A stretch of DNA of 45,576 bases from Clostridia bacterium. GTDB taxonomy: Bacteria; Bacillota; Clostridia; Oscillospirales; Acutalibacteraceae. Position 1 is the stretch's first letter; the number at the start of each line of letters is the position of its first letter. Shown in pieces: positions 25,452-34,610 of the stretch. A program made the translations under genes and the position numbers. The stretch spans positions 1 to 45,576 of the forward strand of contig JAFODQ010000117.1 of the NCBI GenBank assembly GCA_017380615.1. The letters run 5' to 3'. The notes beneath the pieces are model-generated. The model made no database searches, was not told the origin of the DNA, and worked only from the letters and a program-made list of their open reading frames with translations.

Positions 25452-26483
25452 ATGAGAAACCATGAGGTAACAAATGTACAAAAGCTTTTAAAGGAAGATG
25501 GCTCCTTGCGTGAGCCGGGCTGGTCAAAACAGCTTGTTCAGGAATATTCCCGTGCAGATATCAAGGCGCCAAGGTTCAGAATCAAAGAGTGGGATTATTA
25601 TCTTGTTGTTTCCGAGGAGCATGATATCGCAGTAGCGTTCACTATTTCTGATGATGGATATATCGGACTTCAGTCAGCCTCCTTCCTTGATCTGGGCGAA
25701 AAACCATGGGAGCATACAGAAACAATTCTCAATGCATTCCCGATGGGTAAGCTCAAGCTTCCCACATCAAGCGCTTCAGGTGTCACAAAGTATAAAGATA
25801 AGCGTCTTGATATGCATTTCGATGCAGGCAACGATAAGCGTATTATCTTCTGTGATTACAAGAATTTCCACGAGGGCAAGACTCTTAAGTGTGACATCAC
25901 TCTTGCGCAGCCTCCAATGGATACCATGGTTATTGCAACTCCTTGGAAGGAGAAGAAAACAGCATTCTATTATAATCAGAAAATCAACTGTATGCGTGCG
26001 AGCGGTACAATTGAGCTCGATGGCGTGAAATATGAACTGAATCCCGAAACAGACTACGGTACACTTGATTGGGGGCGTGGTGTGTGGACATACGATAATA
26101 CCTGGTATTGGGGCTCAGGTAATATGACCGTGAACGGAAAGCCCTTCGGCTTCAATATCGGTTATGGCTTTGGTGACACAACCGCGGCAAGTGAAAATAT
26201 GCTTTTCTATGACGGAAAGTGTCACAAGCTTGATGATGTAACCTTCAATATTCCGTCATCCGGCTACACAGACCCATGGACCTTCACATCAAGTGACGGC
26301 AGATTTGAAATGGAGTTTATTCCTATTCTTGACCGTGCAGCAAAAATTGATGTTAAGTTTATAATCACAGACCAGCATCAGGTGTTTGGTCGCCTGAGTG
26401 GTAAAGCTGTGCTTGATGACGGTACAGTGCTTGAAATCAAGGATTGTCTCTGCTTTGCAGAAGATGTACATAATAAATATTGA
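25452..26483 (+). CDS. DUF2804 family protein
   Basis: 343 residues. I recognise it as DUF2804 from the aromatic-rich core TDYGTLDWGRGVWTYDNTWYWGSG and the early EWDYYLV. The family resembles lipocalin/AttH-type beta-barrels, so lipid or hydrophobic-ligand binding or modification is possible, but function is unknown. There is no signal peptide or membrane helix, hence probably cytoplasmic. It starts at ATG 25452 after GGGAGGGTG, 17 nt from the YhaM-like gene, and prmA follows in 8 nt. Confidence 0.85.
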   Translation: MRNHEVTNVQKLLKEDGSLREPGWSKQLVQEYSRADIKAPRFRIKEWDYYLVVSEEHDIAVAFTISDDGYIGLQSASFLDLGEKPWEHTETILNAFPMGKLKLPTSSASGVTKYKDKRLDMHFDAGNDKRIIFCDYKNFHEGKTLKCDITLAQPPMDTMVIATPWKEKKTAFYYNQKINCMRASGTIELDGVKYELNPETDYGTLDWGRGVWTYDNTWYWGSGNMTVNGKPFGFNIGYGFGDTTAASENMLFYDGKCHKLDDVTFNIPSSGYTDPWTFTSSDGRFEMEFIPILDRAAKIDVKFIITDQHQVFGRLSGKAVLDDGTVLEIKDCLCFAEDVHNKY

Positions 26484-26491
26484 GGTGCTCA

Positions 26492-27409
26492 ATGGAATAC
26501 ACAGAAGTAAAGATTTTTGTAAAAACAGAGGATACAGAAAGAGCGTCATCTGTTGCAATAATGACCGTGCCTTATGGCATATATATTGAAGATTACAGCG
26601 ATCTTGAAGAGGGTGCGTGGGAGATTGCCCATATAGACCTTATTGATGAAGATTTGCTTAAGAAAAACAGAGAAGAATCAATAATCCATGTGTTTATTGA
26701 AGAGGGTAATAACCCTGCAGAGGCTGTTTCTTTCATAACTGAAAGGCTCAATGCCGAGCATATCACCCACACAATTGAAACCGATGGTGTGAATTCAGAT
26801 GATTGGCAGGATAAGTGGAAGGCTTTCTTTAAGCCACAGCCAATCGGCGAAAGACTCTTTGTAAGACCTGTGTGGATTGACGATTATGACAGTGGCGACA
26901 GGGTGGTGCTCAATATTGAGCCTGGTGCTGCATTCGGCACGGGCACTCACGAAACAACACGCCTTTGTCTTGAAACTCTTGATAGTATCATAAAAGATGG
27001 TGACACAGTCCTTGATATAGGTTGTGGTAGTGGTATTCTTGCAATTGCTTCAATGCTTCTCGGAGCTAAAGAAGGCTTCGGTGTTGATATAGACCCCCTT
27101 GCTGTTAAAACAGCGAAAGAGAATGGTCTTATGAATAATCTCAAAGAGCCTGAGCTGTCCTTCGTCTGTGGAGATCTTGCAGATAAGGTGACGAAGAAAT
27201 ATGATGTTGTTGTTGCTAATATTGTTGCAGATATAATCATTCTTTTCAGCACACAGGTGAGAGCCTTTATGAAGCAGGGCGCAAAATTTATTGCATCGGG
27301 TATCATAGACAGCCGTGCCGACGAGGTTTGTCTCGCCTTGCAGAGTGCAGGTCTTGTGCTCAAGGAACGCACCGAAGACAACGGTTGGGTATGCCTCGTC
27401 TGTGAATAA
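26492..27409 (+). CDS. prmA: Ribosomal protein L11 methyltransferase
   Basis: 305 residues. PrmA trimethylates L11 using SAM. An N-terminal L11-recognition domain (residues 1-95) is followed by EPGAAFGTGTHETTRLCLE, SAM motif I VLDIGCGSGILAIA, GVDIDPLAV and VVANIVADII. The ATG at 26492 follows GAGGTG; an in-frame TTG at 26480 lies before that site and is rejected. It ends 41 nt before dacF in a region holding a large hairpin. Confidence 0.96.
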   Translation: MEYTEVKIFVKTEDTERASSVAIMTVPYGIYIEDYSDLEEGAWEIAHIDLIDEDLLKKNREESIIHVFIEEGNNPAEAVSFITERLNAEHITHTIETDGVNSDDWQDKWKAFFKPQPIGERLFVRPVWIDDYDSGDRVVLNIEPGAAFGTGTHETTRLCLETLDSIIKDGDTVLDIGCGSGILAIASMLLGAKEGFGVDIDPLAVKTAKENGLMNNLKEPELSFVCGDLADKVTKKYDVVVANIVADIIILFSTQVRAFMKQGAKFIASGIIDSRADEVCLALQSAGLVLKERTEDNGWVCLVCE

Positions 27410-27418
27410 AAGTATTAA

Positions 27419-27472
27419 CCTTTCTCATATAGTTTCACGAGGTGAATTATATGAGAAAGGCTTTTGTTTTTT
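27419..27472 (+). promoter_or_regulatory. Large hairpin covering the dacF ribosome site and start codon, followed by a T-run
   Basis: A perfect 13-bp inverted repeat, CCTTTCTCATATA (27419-27431) and TATATGAGAAAGG (27448-27460), encloses a second stem TTCAC/GTGAA around a GAG loop. The ribosome site GAGGTG lies in the loop and inner stem; the ATG (27451) is in the right arm. A T-rich tract (CTTTTGTTTTTTTA) follows inside the coding region. It could be an intrinsic terminator of the prmA operon, a translation-blocking structure, or both. Confidence 0.75.
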
Positions 27473-28698
27473 TATTGTCATTTGTTTTACTGATAAACAA
27501 TGCGATTACTTGTCATTGTGCAGAGGTTGTCAAAGAGGAGGATGAAATAAACCTTCCGTCATCCTTTACCGTTTCTGTGGAAAATAAAGAGGAATTAAAG
27601 AGATTACCTGTTGAAATCAAGGCAAGGTCCGCTGTGCTTATGGAGGCTTCCACGGGCGAGGTGCTTCTTGAATATAATGCAGATACTAAGCTTTTTCCTG
27701 CATCTGTAACAAAGATAATGACCATTCTTCTTGTTGCAGAGGCGTTGGATTCCAAAAAGATAACCCTTCAGGATAAGGTCAGCTGCTCAGAAAACGCGGC
27801 ATCGAAGGGTGGCTCTCAGGTATGGCTTGAGCCGGGTGAAGTAATGTCTGTTGATGAGCTTCTTCGTGCAACGGTTATCGGTAGTGCAAACGATGCAGCA
27901 ACTCTTTTGGGTGAGCACATAGCAGGTAGCGAAACAGCCTTTATTGATCTTATGAATGAAAGGGCAAAAGAGCTTGGTATGAAAAACACCTTTTTTGTTA
28001 ATGCCACAGGACTTGACGATACCACAGATGAGCACCTTACCACAGCAAGAGATATAGCAATAATGTCTCGGGAATTACTGAAATACGAATTTATTACTAA
28101 ATACACAACCGTGTGGATGGATTCTCTTCGCGACGGAGAAACAGAGCTTGTGAACACAAATAAGCTTGTTCGTTTTTATGATGGTACCACAGGTCTCAAA
28201 ACGGGCACCACGGCAAAGGCGGGGTGCTGTGTGAGTGCAAGTGCGAAAAGGGGAGAGCTTCATCTTGTGGCTGTGGTAATGGGCAGTGCCAACAGCAATG
28301 ACAGATTCAATACAGCCAAGGCAATGCTTAACTGGGGTTTTTCGAATTATATTTTGCATCAGCCTGCAATTGATAAAGAAACAATATCAGAAGTACCTGT
28401 CGTCGATGGAATAAGGGATTCTGTCAATGTAAAAACCCCCTCTTTGGCACCCGTGCTTGTAAAAAAAGGCGATAAAGATAAGATAATCGTCAAGACAGAG
28501 CTTTGTAAGGATGTTGAAGCACCGGTTGAGATGAATCAGGTGCTGGGGAAGGTGAGCGTTTATTCAGGTGAAAGATTGCTTAATGAATATCCTCTCAAGG
28601 CGAAAAATGCTGTCAGAAAACTTGACTTTTTCTCAGCATTTCTGAAAATCCTGAATTATATTTCCAATGGAGAAGAATCATATCCCTTTGAGTCATAA
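27451..28698 (+). CDS. dacF: D-alanyl-D-alanine carboxypeptidase (DacF/PBP5 type)
   Basis: 415 residues. It trims the terminal D-Ala of peptidoglycan stem peptides outside the membrane. A signal peptide covers about residues 1-24. Active-site motifs are S85-V-T-K88, S145-A-N147 and K250-T-G252. A beta-rich C-terminal domain (about 300-390) precedes an amphipathic tail with IxxFLKILNYI, as in low-molecular-weight PBPs that bind the membrane. The start is the ATG at 27451 after GAGGTG; GTG at 27442 is within that site. The first codons also form part of a strong hairpin and T-run (see 27419-27472), so expression is probably conditional or driven by a separate start. Confidence 0.95.
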   Translation: MRKAFVFLLSFVLLINNAITCHCAEVVKEEDEINLPSSFTVSVENKEELKRLPVEIKARSAVLMEASTGEVLLEYNADTKLFPASVTKIMTILLVAEALDSKKITLQDKVSCSENAASKGGSQVWLEPGEVMSVDELLRATVIGSANDAATLLGEHIAGSETAFIDLMNERAKELGMKNTFFVNATGLDDTTDEHLTTARDIAIMSRELLKYEFITKYTTVWMDSLRDGETELVNTNKLVRFYDGTTGLKTGTTAKAGCCVSASAKRGELHLVAVVMGSANSNDRFNTAKAMLNWGFSNYILHQPAIDKETISEVPVVDGIRDSVNVKTPSLAPVLVKKGDKDKIIVKTELCKDVEAPVEMNQVLGKVSVYSGERLLNEYPLKAKNAVRKLDFFSAFLKILNYISNGEESYPFES

Positions 28699-28724
28699 AA
28701 ACTCCCTAAAACCCTTGAAACTCC

Positions 28725-28753
28725 TTGACTTTTATATACCTATTTGTTAAAAT
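28725..28753 (+). promoter_or_regulatory. Predicted sigma-A promoter of thrC
   Basis: TTGACT (28725-28730), 17-nt spacer, TAAAAT (28748-28753). The leader is about 35 nt, too short for a T-box or attenuator. Confidence 0.75.
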
Positions 28754-28792
28754 AAACCGATAATGAAGTACATTTATTAAGGATGTGTTTTT

Positions 28793-30289
28793 GTGTTTTA
28801 TACTTCAACAAGAGACAATAGCATAAGAGTAACCGCATCAAAGGCAATTGCTGATGGTATCTCCAAGGAGGGTGGGCTTTACATTCCTGAGAGCATTCCT
28901 GCTTTGTCGATGGATGAAATTAAGGCTCTTTGCTCGGCAGATTATAAAGAAAGGGCAAAGAAGGTGCTTGGTCTCTATCTTACAGACTTCACAGATGAAG
29001 AGTTATCTTACTGTGTTGAGGGTGCCTATGCAGACGGAAAGTTTCTTTCCAAGGCAGTTGCTCCCGTTGTGAAGCTTCACGATAATGTAAGCATTCTTGA
29101 GCTTTTCCAGGGACCTACCTGTGCTTTCAAGGATATGGCTTTGCAGATTCTTCCGTATCTTCTTACAGTTTCAGCAAAGAAAAATCTTAAGAATAAGGAA
29201 ATTGTTATTCTCGTTGCCACATCAGGTGATACAGGTAAAGCTGCACTTGAAGGCTTCAAGGATGTTGAGGGCACAAAGATTCTTGTGTTCTATCCTGTGG
29301 ATGGCGTGAGCCCTATGCAGAAGCTTCAGATGACTACTCAGGAAGGTGCAAATGTCGGCGTTTGTGCAATCGAGGGCAATTTTGACGATGCGCAGACAGG
29401 AGTAAAATCAATTTTCACTAATCAGGAAATTCTCAAAAAATTTGAAGAAAACAATCTTGTTTTCTCATCTGCTAACTCAATTAACTGGGGCAGACTTGCA
29501 CCACAGATTGTTTACTATGTTTCAGCATATTGTGATATGGTAAACTCAGGTGATGTCAAGCTTGGCGATCCAATCAATATTGTTGTTCCGACAGGTAACT
29601 TCGGCAATATCCTTGCTGCTTATTTTGCAAAGGAAATGGGTGTGCCTGTAAATAAGCTTATTTGTGCCTCAAACGCCAATAATGTCCTCACCGACTTTAT
29701 CAACACAGGCGTTTATGACAGAAACCGTAGCTTCTTTGCAACCACATCTCCATCAATGGATATTCTCATCTCCTCAAACCTTGAGAGACTTCTTTATATT
29801 CTTTGTGGCAGAGATGATAAGGTAATTAACGAGTGGTTCTCTTCTCTCAAGCAAACAGGTAAATATACTGTTTCTGCAGATGTTAAGGATCAGATTTCAT
29901 CACTTTTTGCAGCAGGCTGCTGTGATGATGAGCAAACAAAGAAGACAATCGGCGAAACTTATAAGTCGTTTGATTATCTTGCAGACACTCATACCTCTGT
30001 CGGCATAAATGTTTGCAACGCTTATATTAATGCATCGGGAGATAAAACACCCGTTGTTGTTGCTTCAACAGCGTCTCCGTTCAAGTTCTCCAAAGCAGTT
30101 CTCTCTGCTGTTGAGACCGAGCCCAAGGAATATGCTGATGAATTCAGCACAGTTAAAGCACTTGAAGAAATATCAGGACTTACAGCACCCGAACAGCTTT
30201 CTGCTCTCAAGGGCAAGGCTGTACGCTTCACCAAGGTAACCTCCAAGGATGATATGGCTGCTGTTGTGTTCGATATGCTCGGTATTTAA
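28793..30289 (+). CDS. thrC: Threonine synthase
   Basis: 498 residues, the longer fold-type II form. It converts O-phosphohomoserine to threonine with PLP. The PLP lysine is K113 in GPTCAFKDMALQILPY; LVATSGDTGKAALEGF is the phosphate-binding loop, and NWGRLAPQIVYYVSAY and VPTGNFGNILAAY are also typical. The start is a GTG at 28793, 7 nt past AAGGATG; there is no closer ATG. No hom or thrB lies in the window. The phosphoesterase gene begins two bases after its stop. Confidence 0.96.
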   Translation: MFYTSTRDNSIRVTASKAIADGISKEGGLYIPESIPALSMDEIKALCSADYKERAKKVLGLYLTDFTDEELSYCVEGAYADGKFLSKAVAPVVKLHDNVSILELFQGPTCAFKDMALQILPYLLTVSAKKNLKNKEIVILVATSGDTGKAALEGFKDVEGTKILVFYPVDGVSPMQKLQMTTQEGANVGVCAIEGNFDDAQTGVKSIFTNQEILKKFEENNLVFSSANSINWGRLAPQIVYYVSAYCDMVNSGDVKLGDPINIVVPTGNFGNILAAYFAKEMGVPVNKLICASNANNVLTDFINTGVYDRNRSFFATTSPSMDILISSNLERLLYILCGRDDKVINEWFSSLKQTGKYTVSADVKDQISSLFAAGCCDDEQTKKTIGETYKSFDYLADTHTSVGINVCNAYINASGDKTPVVVASTASPFKFSKAVLSAVETEPKEYADEFSTVKALEEISGLTAPEQLSALKGKAVRFTKVTSKDDMAAVVFDMLGI

Positions 30290-30291
30290 AA

Positions 30292-30993
30292 ATGTCACTT
30301 TTTGTTATTGGAGATCCACATTTTTCTTTAGCAGTTGATAAGCCAATGGATATCTTCAAGGGGTGGACAGATTATGTTGACCGTCTTAAGGATAATTGGA
30401 ATAAGATTGTCAGTGAAGAAGATAGTGTGGTGATTCCGGGAGATATATCATGGGCAATGAACTTTAAAGAGGCTCAGGCAGATTTCCGCTTTCTTAACGA
30501 CGAACTTAACGGCACCAAATATATTCTCAAGGGCAATCACGATTATTGGTGGAATACCATGAACAAAATGAATGCTTTTCTTAATGAGAATGGCTTCGAT
30601 AAAATCAGAATTGTCCATAACAATGCTTATCAGGTTGAAGACTTTGTTATAGCAGGTACCCGTGGCTGGTTTTATGATGACTCGGCAGCTGGCGATGTTC
30701 ACAAGGTTATTCTTCGTGAAGCGGGCAGATTGAAAATGTCTCTTGCAGAAGCAACAAAGCTTCAGGGGGAAATTATTGCATTTCTGCATTATCCGCCCCT
30801 CAATGAAAATCAGCGTTGTGAGGAGCTGCTTGAGGTACTGCACAGCTTCCCCGTGAGGCAGTGCTTCTTTGGTCATCTTCACGGTTTTGTGGCGCCGGGA
30901 TGTGCAAAAATTGAAGATGGTGACATTAAGTTTAGTCTTGTATCTGCAGATTATCTCAGGTTTACACCTCGTCTTATTACCCAAAGCGAATAA
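30292..30993 (+). CDS. Calcineurin-like metallophosphoesterase
   Basis: 233 residues. The full dimetal signature is present: GDPHF (7-11), GDISWAM, GNHDYWW, LHYPP and GHLHG. It is a small cytoplasmic phosphoesterase; family members of this size act on nucleotides or phosphoproteins, and the substrate cannot be read. It starts two bases after thrC with no clear ribosome site, so it is probably translated by coupling. Confidence 0.88.
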   Translation: MSLFVIGDPHFSLAVDKPMDIFKGWTDYVDRLKDNWNKIVSEEDSVVIPGDISWAMNFKEAQADFRFLNDELNGTKYILKGNHDYWWNTMNKMNAFLNENGFDKIRIVHNNAYQVEDFVIAGTRGWFYDDSAAGDVHKVILREAGRLKMSLAEATKLQGEIIAFLHYPPLNENQRCEELLEVLHSFPVRQCFFGHLHGFVAPGCAKIEDGDIKFSLVSADYLRFTPRLITQSE

Positions 30994-31075
30994 AAGATAG
31001 TCGTAATATAATAAAATACAAGAGAAATTTACCAAATATTTCAAAATTATTCAAAAAACAGTGGAAATTCACAAA

Positions 31076-31104
31076 TTGTTGTGATATAATTCAAAAGTTA
31101 TAAT
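31076..31104 (+). promoter_or_regulatory. Predicted promoter of tig
   Basis: TTGTTG (31076-31081), 17-nt spacer, TATAAT (31099-31104). A second, overlapping option is TGGAAA (31062-31067), 17 nt, TATAAT (31085-31090). Either could drive tig and perhaps the clp genes. Confidence 0.6.
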
Positions 31105-31136
31105 ATATGTTCGCAATATGAAAGGATGTTTTAGGA

Positions 31137-32582
31137 ATGTTAAAGTCTTGCGAAAAAATTGAAGCAAACGTATATGCTCTTGAGGTATCACTTGAAGGAG
31201 AGGCTTTCAAGTCTGCTGTAACAAAGGCATATGCAAAAACAAGAGGTAAGTACAATGTTCCGGGCTTCCGTAAAGGTAAGGCTCCAAAACACATTATCGA
31301 AACTTACTATGGCAAAGAAGCTTTCTGGTACGATGCAATTGATGCAGAGTATCCTGCTCTCTTCGATGAAGCAGTTAAGGAAGCAGGTATTGAGCCTGTT
31401 GCGGCACCTCACGATGATGAGATTGCAGAGCTCAATGAAAATGGTTTCACAATCAAATTCAAAATCACAGTTAAGCCTGAGGTAGAGCTTAAGGCATACA
31501 AGGGCATAAAGGCTGAGAAGGAAAAGGTAACTGTTAAAAAGGCTGAAATCAAAGCTGAGGTTGACAGTGTTCTTGAAAGAAACTCAAAGCTTGTTGCTGT
31601 TGAAGGCAAAGCTGCAAAGAAGGGCGATATCGCAACAATCGATTTCGAAGGCTTCCTTGATGGTGTTGCATTCGAAGGTGGTAAGGGCGAGAGCTATGAC
31701 CTTGAACTTGGTTCAGGTAACTTCATCCCCGGCTTCGAGGAGCAGGTTATCGGTCACAAGGTTGATGAAGAGTTTGATATCGATGTAACCTTCCCTGAAG
31801 AATACGGTGCAGAAGAATTAGCAGGTAAGGCTGTTGTTTTCAAAATCAAGATTCACAAGATTTCAAAGAAAGAGCTTCCTAAGTATGACGATGAATTCGT
31901 TAAGGATGTTTCTGAGTTTGACACAATCGCAGATTACGAAAAGAATCTTGAAGAAGAAATCAAGGCTCGTAAGGAAGCTGCAGCAGACCGTGAGTTCGAA
32001 AACAAGGTTCTCGATGCTCTTGTTGCAAATGTAAAGGCAGAAATTCCTGCAGTTATGATTGAAAAGGAAATTGACAATCAGGTTAACGAGTTTGAGTACA
32101 GACTTCGTTCACAGGGTATGTCAATGGAGATGTATCTCCAGTACCTTGGCATGGATGTAGCAGCAATGCGCGAAGGCTACAAGGAGGGTGCAGAGAGAAG
32201 CGTTAAGCTTCGTCTTGCTCTTGAGAAGATTGTTGAGCTCGAGAAGATTGAAATTTCTGATGAAGATGTTGATGTTGAGCTTAAGACATACGCAGATGCA
32301 TACAATATGCCTGTTGAGAAAATCAAGACCCTTATCTCTGCTGAAGATGTTAAGCTTGACCTTGCTTGCAGAAAGGCAATGGATATAGTTAAGGATTCAG
32401 CTGTTGCCGGTGCAAAGAAGAAGGCTCCTGCAAAGGCGGAAGCAACAGAGGATGCTGAGAAGCCTGCAAAGAAGCCAGCTGCAAAGAAGGCAACAACAAA
32501 GAAGGCTGACGATGCAGAAAAGCCTGCAAAGAAGCCGGCTGCAAAGAAGACAACAGCCAAAAAAGCAGCAGATGCTGAATAA
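31137..32582 (+). CDS. tig: Trigger factor with Lys/Ala/Pro-rich C-terminal tail
   Basis: 481 residues. Trigger factor is a ribosome-bound chaperone and prolyl isomerase. The N-terminal ribosome-binding domain has VPGFRKGKAPKHIIETYYG, which includes the GFRxGKxP loop that docks on L23. The FKBP domain follows (GDIATIDFEGFLDG, about residues 160-240), then the helical chaperone arms. Residues 422-481 are an added low-complexity tail of lysine, alanine and proline with two EKPAKKPAAKK units, resembling histone H1 tails. This extends the family length by about 50. The ATG is at 31137 with AAGGAT upstream. clpP and clpX come next. Confidence 0.96.
   Translation: MLKSCEKIEANVYALEVSLEGEAFKSAVTKAYAKTRGKYNVPGFRKGKAPKHIIETYYGKEAFWYDAIDAEYPALFDEAVKEAGIEPVAAPHDDEIAELNENGFTIKFKITVKPEVELKAYKGIKAEKEKVTVKKAEIKAEVDSVLERNSKLVAVEGKAAKKGDIATIDFEGFLDGVAFEGGKGESYDLELGSGNFIPGFEEQVIGHKVDEEFDIDVTFPEEYGAEELAGKAVVFKIKIHKISKKELPKYDDEFVKDVSEFDTIADYEKNLEEEIKARKEAAADREFENKVLDALVANVKAEIPAVMIEKEIDNQVNEFEYRLRSQGMSMEMYLQYLGMDVAAMREGYKEGAERSVKLRLALEKIVELEKIEISDEDVDVELKTYADAYNMPVEKIKTLISAEDVKLDLACRKAMDIVKDSAVAGAKKKAPAKAEATEDAEKPAKKPAAKKATTKKADDAEKPAKKPAAKKTTAKKAADAE
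32451..32555 (+). repeat. 60-bp imperfect direct repeat encoding the trigger factor tail
   Basis: Two copies of a unit coding for Glu-Lys-Pro-Ala-Lys-Lys-Pro-Ala-Ala-Lys-Lys lie 60 bp apart, differing at few positions. Confidence 0.8.
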
Positions 32583-32596
32583 TCATTGAACCTATG

Positions 32597-32621
32597 CCGC
32601 CACAGTATTTTTCTGAGGCGG
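32597..32621 (+). other. Hairpin between tig and clpP
   Basis: CCGCC-A-CAG / CTG-A-GGCGG with a T-rich 7-nt loop just past the tig stop. It has one A-A mismatch and no T-run, so it may be a weak terminator, a processing site or an mRNA stability element. Confidence 0.5.
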
Positions 32622-32699
32622 TATATGTATCTTATAAATATGTTTAAAACAACATTAAAGCGTCAATAATCATATATATCTTATCAGGAGGTTTATTAT

Positions 32700-33281
32700 A
32701 TGGCACTTGTACCTTATGTTATTGAACAGACAAATCGTGGAGAACGTCAGTATGACATTTTCTCACGCCTTCTTAATGACAGAATTATTGTTCTTTCAGA
32801 TGAAGTGAACGATGCAACTGCAAGCCTTGTTGTTGCACAGCTTCTTTATCTTGAAAGTCAGGACCCGGAAAAGGACATCAGCTTTTATATCAATAGCCCG
32901 GGTGGCAGTGTTTCTGCAGGCCTTGCTATTTATGACACAATGCAGTACATCAAGTGTGATGTTTCAACAATCTGCATGGGTATGGCAGCATCTATGGGTG
33001 CATTCCTTTTTGCAGCAGGCACAAAGGGTAAGAGATATATCCTTCCTAATGCAGAGGTAATGATTCACCAGCCATTAGGTGGCACACAGGGTCAGGCAAC
33101 GGAGATTCTCATTGCTGCAGACCACATTAAACGCACAAAAGATAGATTGAACAAGATTCTTGCTGATAACACAGGCAAGACGGTTGAAGAAATCTTTGCT
33201 GACACAGAGCGTGATAACTGGCTCACAGCAGAGCAGGCTGTTGAATATGGTCTGGCAGATAAGGTTATTGAAAACAGATAA
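32700..33281 (+). CDS. clpP: ATP-dependent Clp protease proteolytic subunit
   Basis: 193 residues, normal. The serine protease forms two heptameric rings and degrades proteins unfolded by ClpX. Catalytic triad: S98 in [10 protein letters not shown]123 in MIHQPLGG, D172 in ERDNWL. The ATG at 32700 follows AGGAGG by 10 nt. There is no clear promoter in the 117-nt gap from tig, and no CtsR or CIRCE operator was found, so it may be read from tig. clpX is 14 nt downstream. Confidence 0.98.
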   Translation: MALVPYVIEQTNRGERQYDIFSRLLNDRIIVLSDEVNDATASLVVAQLLYLESQDPEKDISFYINSPGGSVSAGLAIYDTMQYIKCDVSTICMGMAASMGAFLFAAGTKGKRYILPNAEVMIHQPLGGTQGQATEILIAADHIKRTKDRLNKILADNTGKTVEEIFADTERDNWLTAEQAVEYGLADKVIENR

Positions 33282-33295
33282 TCGGAGGTAGTGTT

Positions 33296-34549
33296 TTGGC
33301 ACGAGAAGATAAGGACAAAAAAGTTCAATGCTCCTTTTGTGGCAGAGCTTATGATCAGGTCCGCAGGATGATTTCCGGCCCCGGTGTTTATATTTGTGAT
33401 GAGTGTGTTGAGCGCTGCGTGGATATTGTTGAAAGCAGACCTTCGGGTAAAAGCAGAAGAGTAACACCGAGATCTGTGAAGAAGCTTCCTAAACCCAAGG
33501 AAATCAAAGCAAAGCTTGATGAGTATGTTATCGGTCAGGATCACGCAAAAGAGGTTTTGAGTGTTGCTGTGTATAACCACTACAAGCGTATATATGTTGA
33601 ATCAGAAGATGATGTGGAGATTACGAAGAGCAATGTGCTTATGCTTGGTCCCACAGGTGTTGGTAAAACTCTTCTTGCTTCAACACTTGCAAAGATTCTT
33701 GATGTACCGTTTGCCATTGCAGATGCAACCACACTAACTGAAGCCGGTTATGTTGGTGAGGATGTTGAAAACATCCTTCTTCGTCTTATTCAGGCTGCAG
33801 ATTTCGATGTGGACAAGGCAGAGCTTGGTATTATATATGTTGATGAAATAGACAAAATCGGCAGAAAATCCGAAAACACATCCATTACCCGTGATGTCAG
33901 TGGCGAGGGTGTGCAGCAGGCTCTTCTCAAAATTGTTGAAGGTACAGTTGCAAATGTTCCTCCTCAGGGTGGCAGAAAGCACCCTCAGCAGGAGTGTATT
34001 CAGATTGATACATCAAAGATTCTCTTCATCTGCGGCGGAGCTTTTGCAGGAATTGAAAAGCTTGTTGAAAACCGTATGGGCAAAAATATTATGGGCTTTG
34101 GTAGTGAAATTCACTCAAAGAGTGAGTTGAAGGCCATGGATATGTACGCTCAGGTTAATTCTCAGGATTTAGTTAAGTTTGGTTTGATTCCGGAGCTTGT
34201 TGGTAGAATCCCCGTAATTACAAGCCTTGAAAATCTTGATGCAGATGGTCTTGTGAACATAATCACAGAGCCAAAGAATGCTCTTCTTAAACAGTACAAG
34301 AGTCTTCTTAAAATGGATGGCGTTGAGCTTGAATTCACAGATGAAGCTGTGAGAAGGGTAGCAGAACTGACCCTGGAAAGAGAAACAGGTGCAAGAGGTC
34401 TTCGTTCAATAATGGAGAATATCCTTAATCCTATTATGTATAAGGTGCCTTCAGAGCCATCAGTGGTTGCTGTTAAAATCACTGCAGATGTTGTGGATGG
34501 TAAGGCAAAGCCTGTTTATGTTAAAAAGCCTAAGGAAAAGGCTGAATAA
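33296..34549 (+). CDS. clpX: ATP-dependent Clp protease ATP-binding subunit ClpX
   Basis: 417 residues. The AAA+ unfoldase recognises tagged substrates and feeds ClpP. The N-terminal zinc site uses C12, C15, C34 and C37. Walker A GPTGVGKT is at 118-125, Walker [11 protein letters not shown] follows, and the GYVGEDVE pore loop and IGF-type loop region (IMGFGSE) for ClpP docking are present. The start is a TTG at 33296, 7 nt after GGAGG (33284-33288). A GTG at 33291 is out of frame. Confidence 0.98.
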   Translation: MAREDKDKKVQCSFCGRAYDQVRRMISGPGVYICDECVERCVDIVESRPSGKSRRVTPRSVKKLPKPKEIKAKLDEYVIGQDHAKEVLSVAVYNHYKRIYVESEDDVEITKSNVLMLGPTGVGKTLLASTLAKILDVPFAIADATTLTEAGYVGEDVENILLRLIQAADFDVDKAELGIIYVDEIDKIGRKSENTSITRDVSGEGVQQALLKIVEGTVANVPPQGGRKHPQQECIQIDTSKILFICGGAFAGIEKLVENRMGKNIMGFGSEIHSKSELKAMDMYAQVNSQDLVKFGLIPELVGRIPVITSLENLDADGLVNIITEPKNALLKQYKSLLKMDGVELEFTDEAVRRVAELTLERETGARGLRSIMENILNPIMYKVPSEPSVVAVKITADVVDGKAKPVYVKKPKEKAE

Positions 34550-34558
34550 ATAAAGAAT

Positions 34559-34588
34559 ATCGGGGAGTCCGTTTTCCGGCTCCCCGAT
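34559..34588 (+). other. GC-rich hairpin between clpX and lon
   Basis: ATCGGGGAG and CTCCCCGAT pair perfectly; after a single-base bulge CCG/CGG extends the stem around a 5-nt loop. No T-run follows. It ends 22 nt before the lon ATG, so it may mark an mRNA processing site or adjust lon levels. Confidence 0.65.
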
Positions 34589-34610
34589 AAGATAATTATG
34601 GAGTACATAT

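Noticed and set aside
28754-28792. Possible T-box or attenuator before thrC
   Set aside because: The leader is under 40 nt and has no hairpin.
32583-32699. Heat-shock operator (CIRCE or CtsR) before clpP
   Set aside because: No matching inverted or direct repeat was found; only a short GC hairpin and AT-rich DNA.
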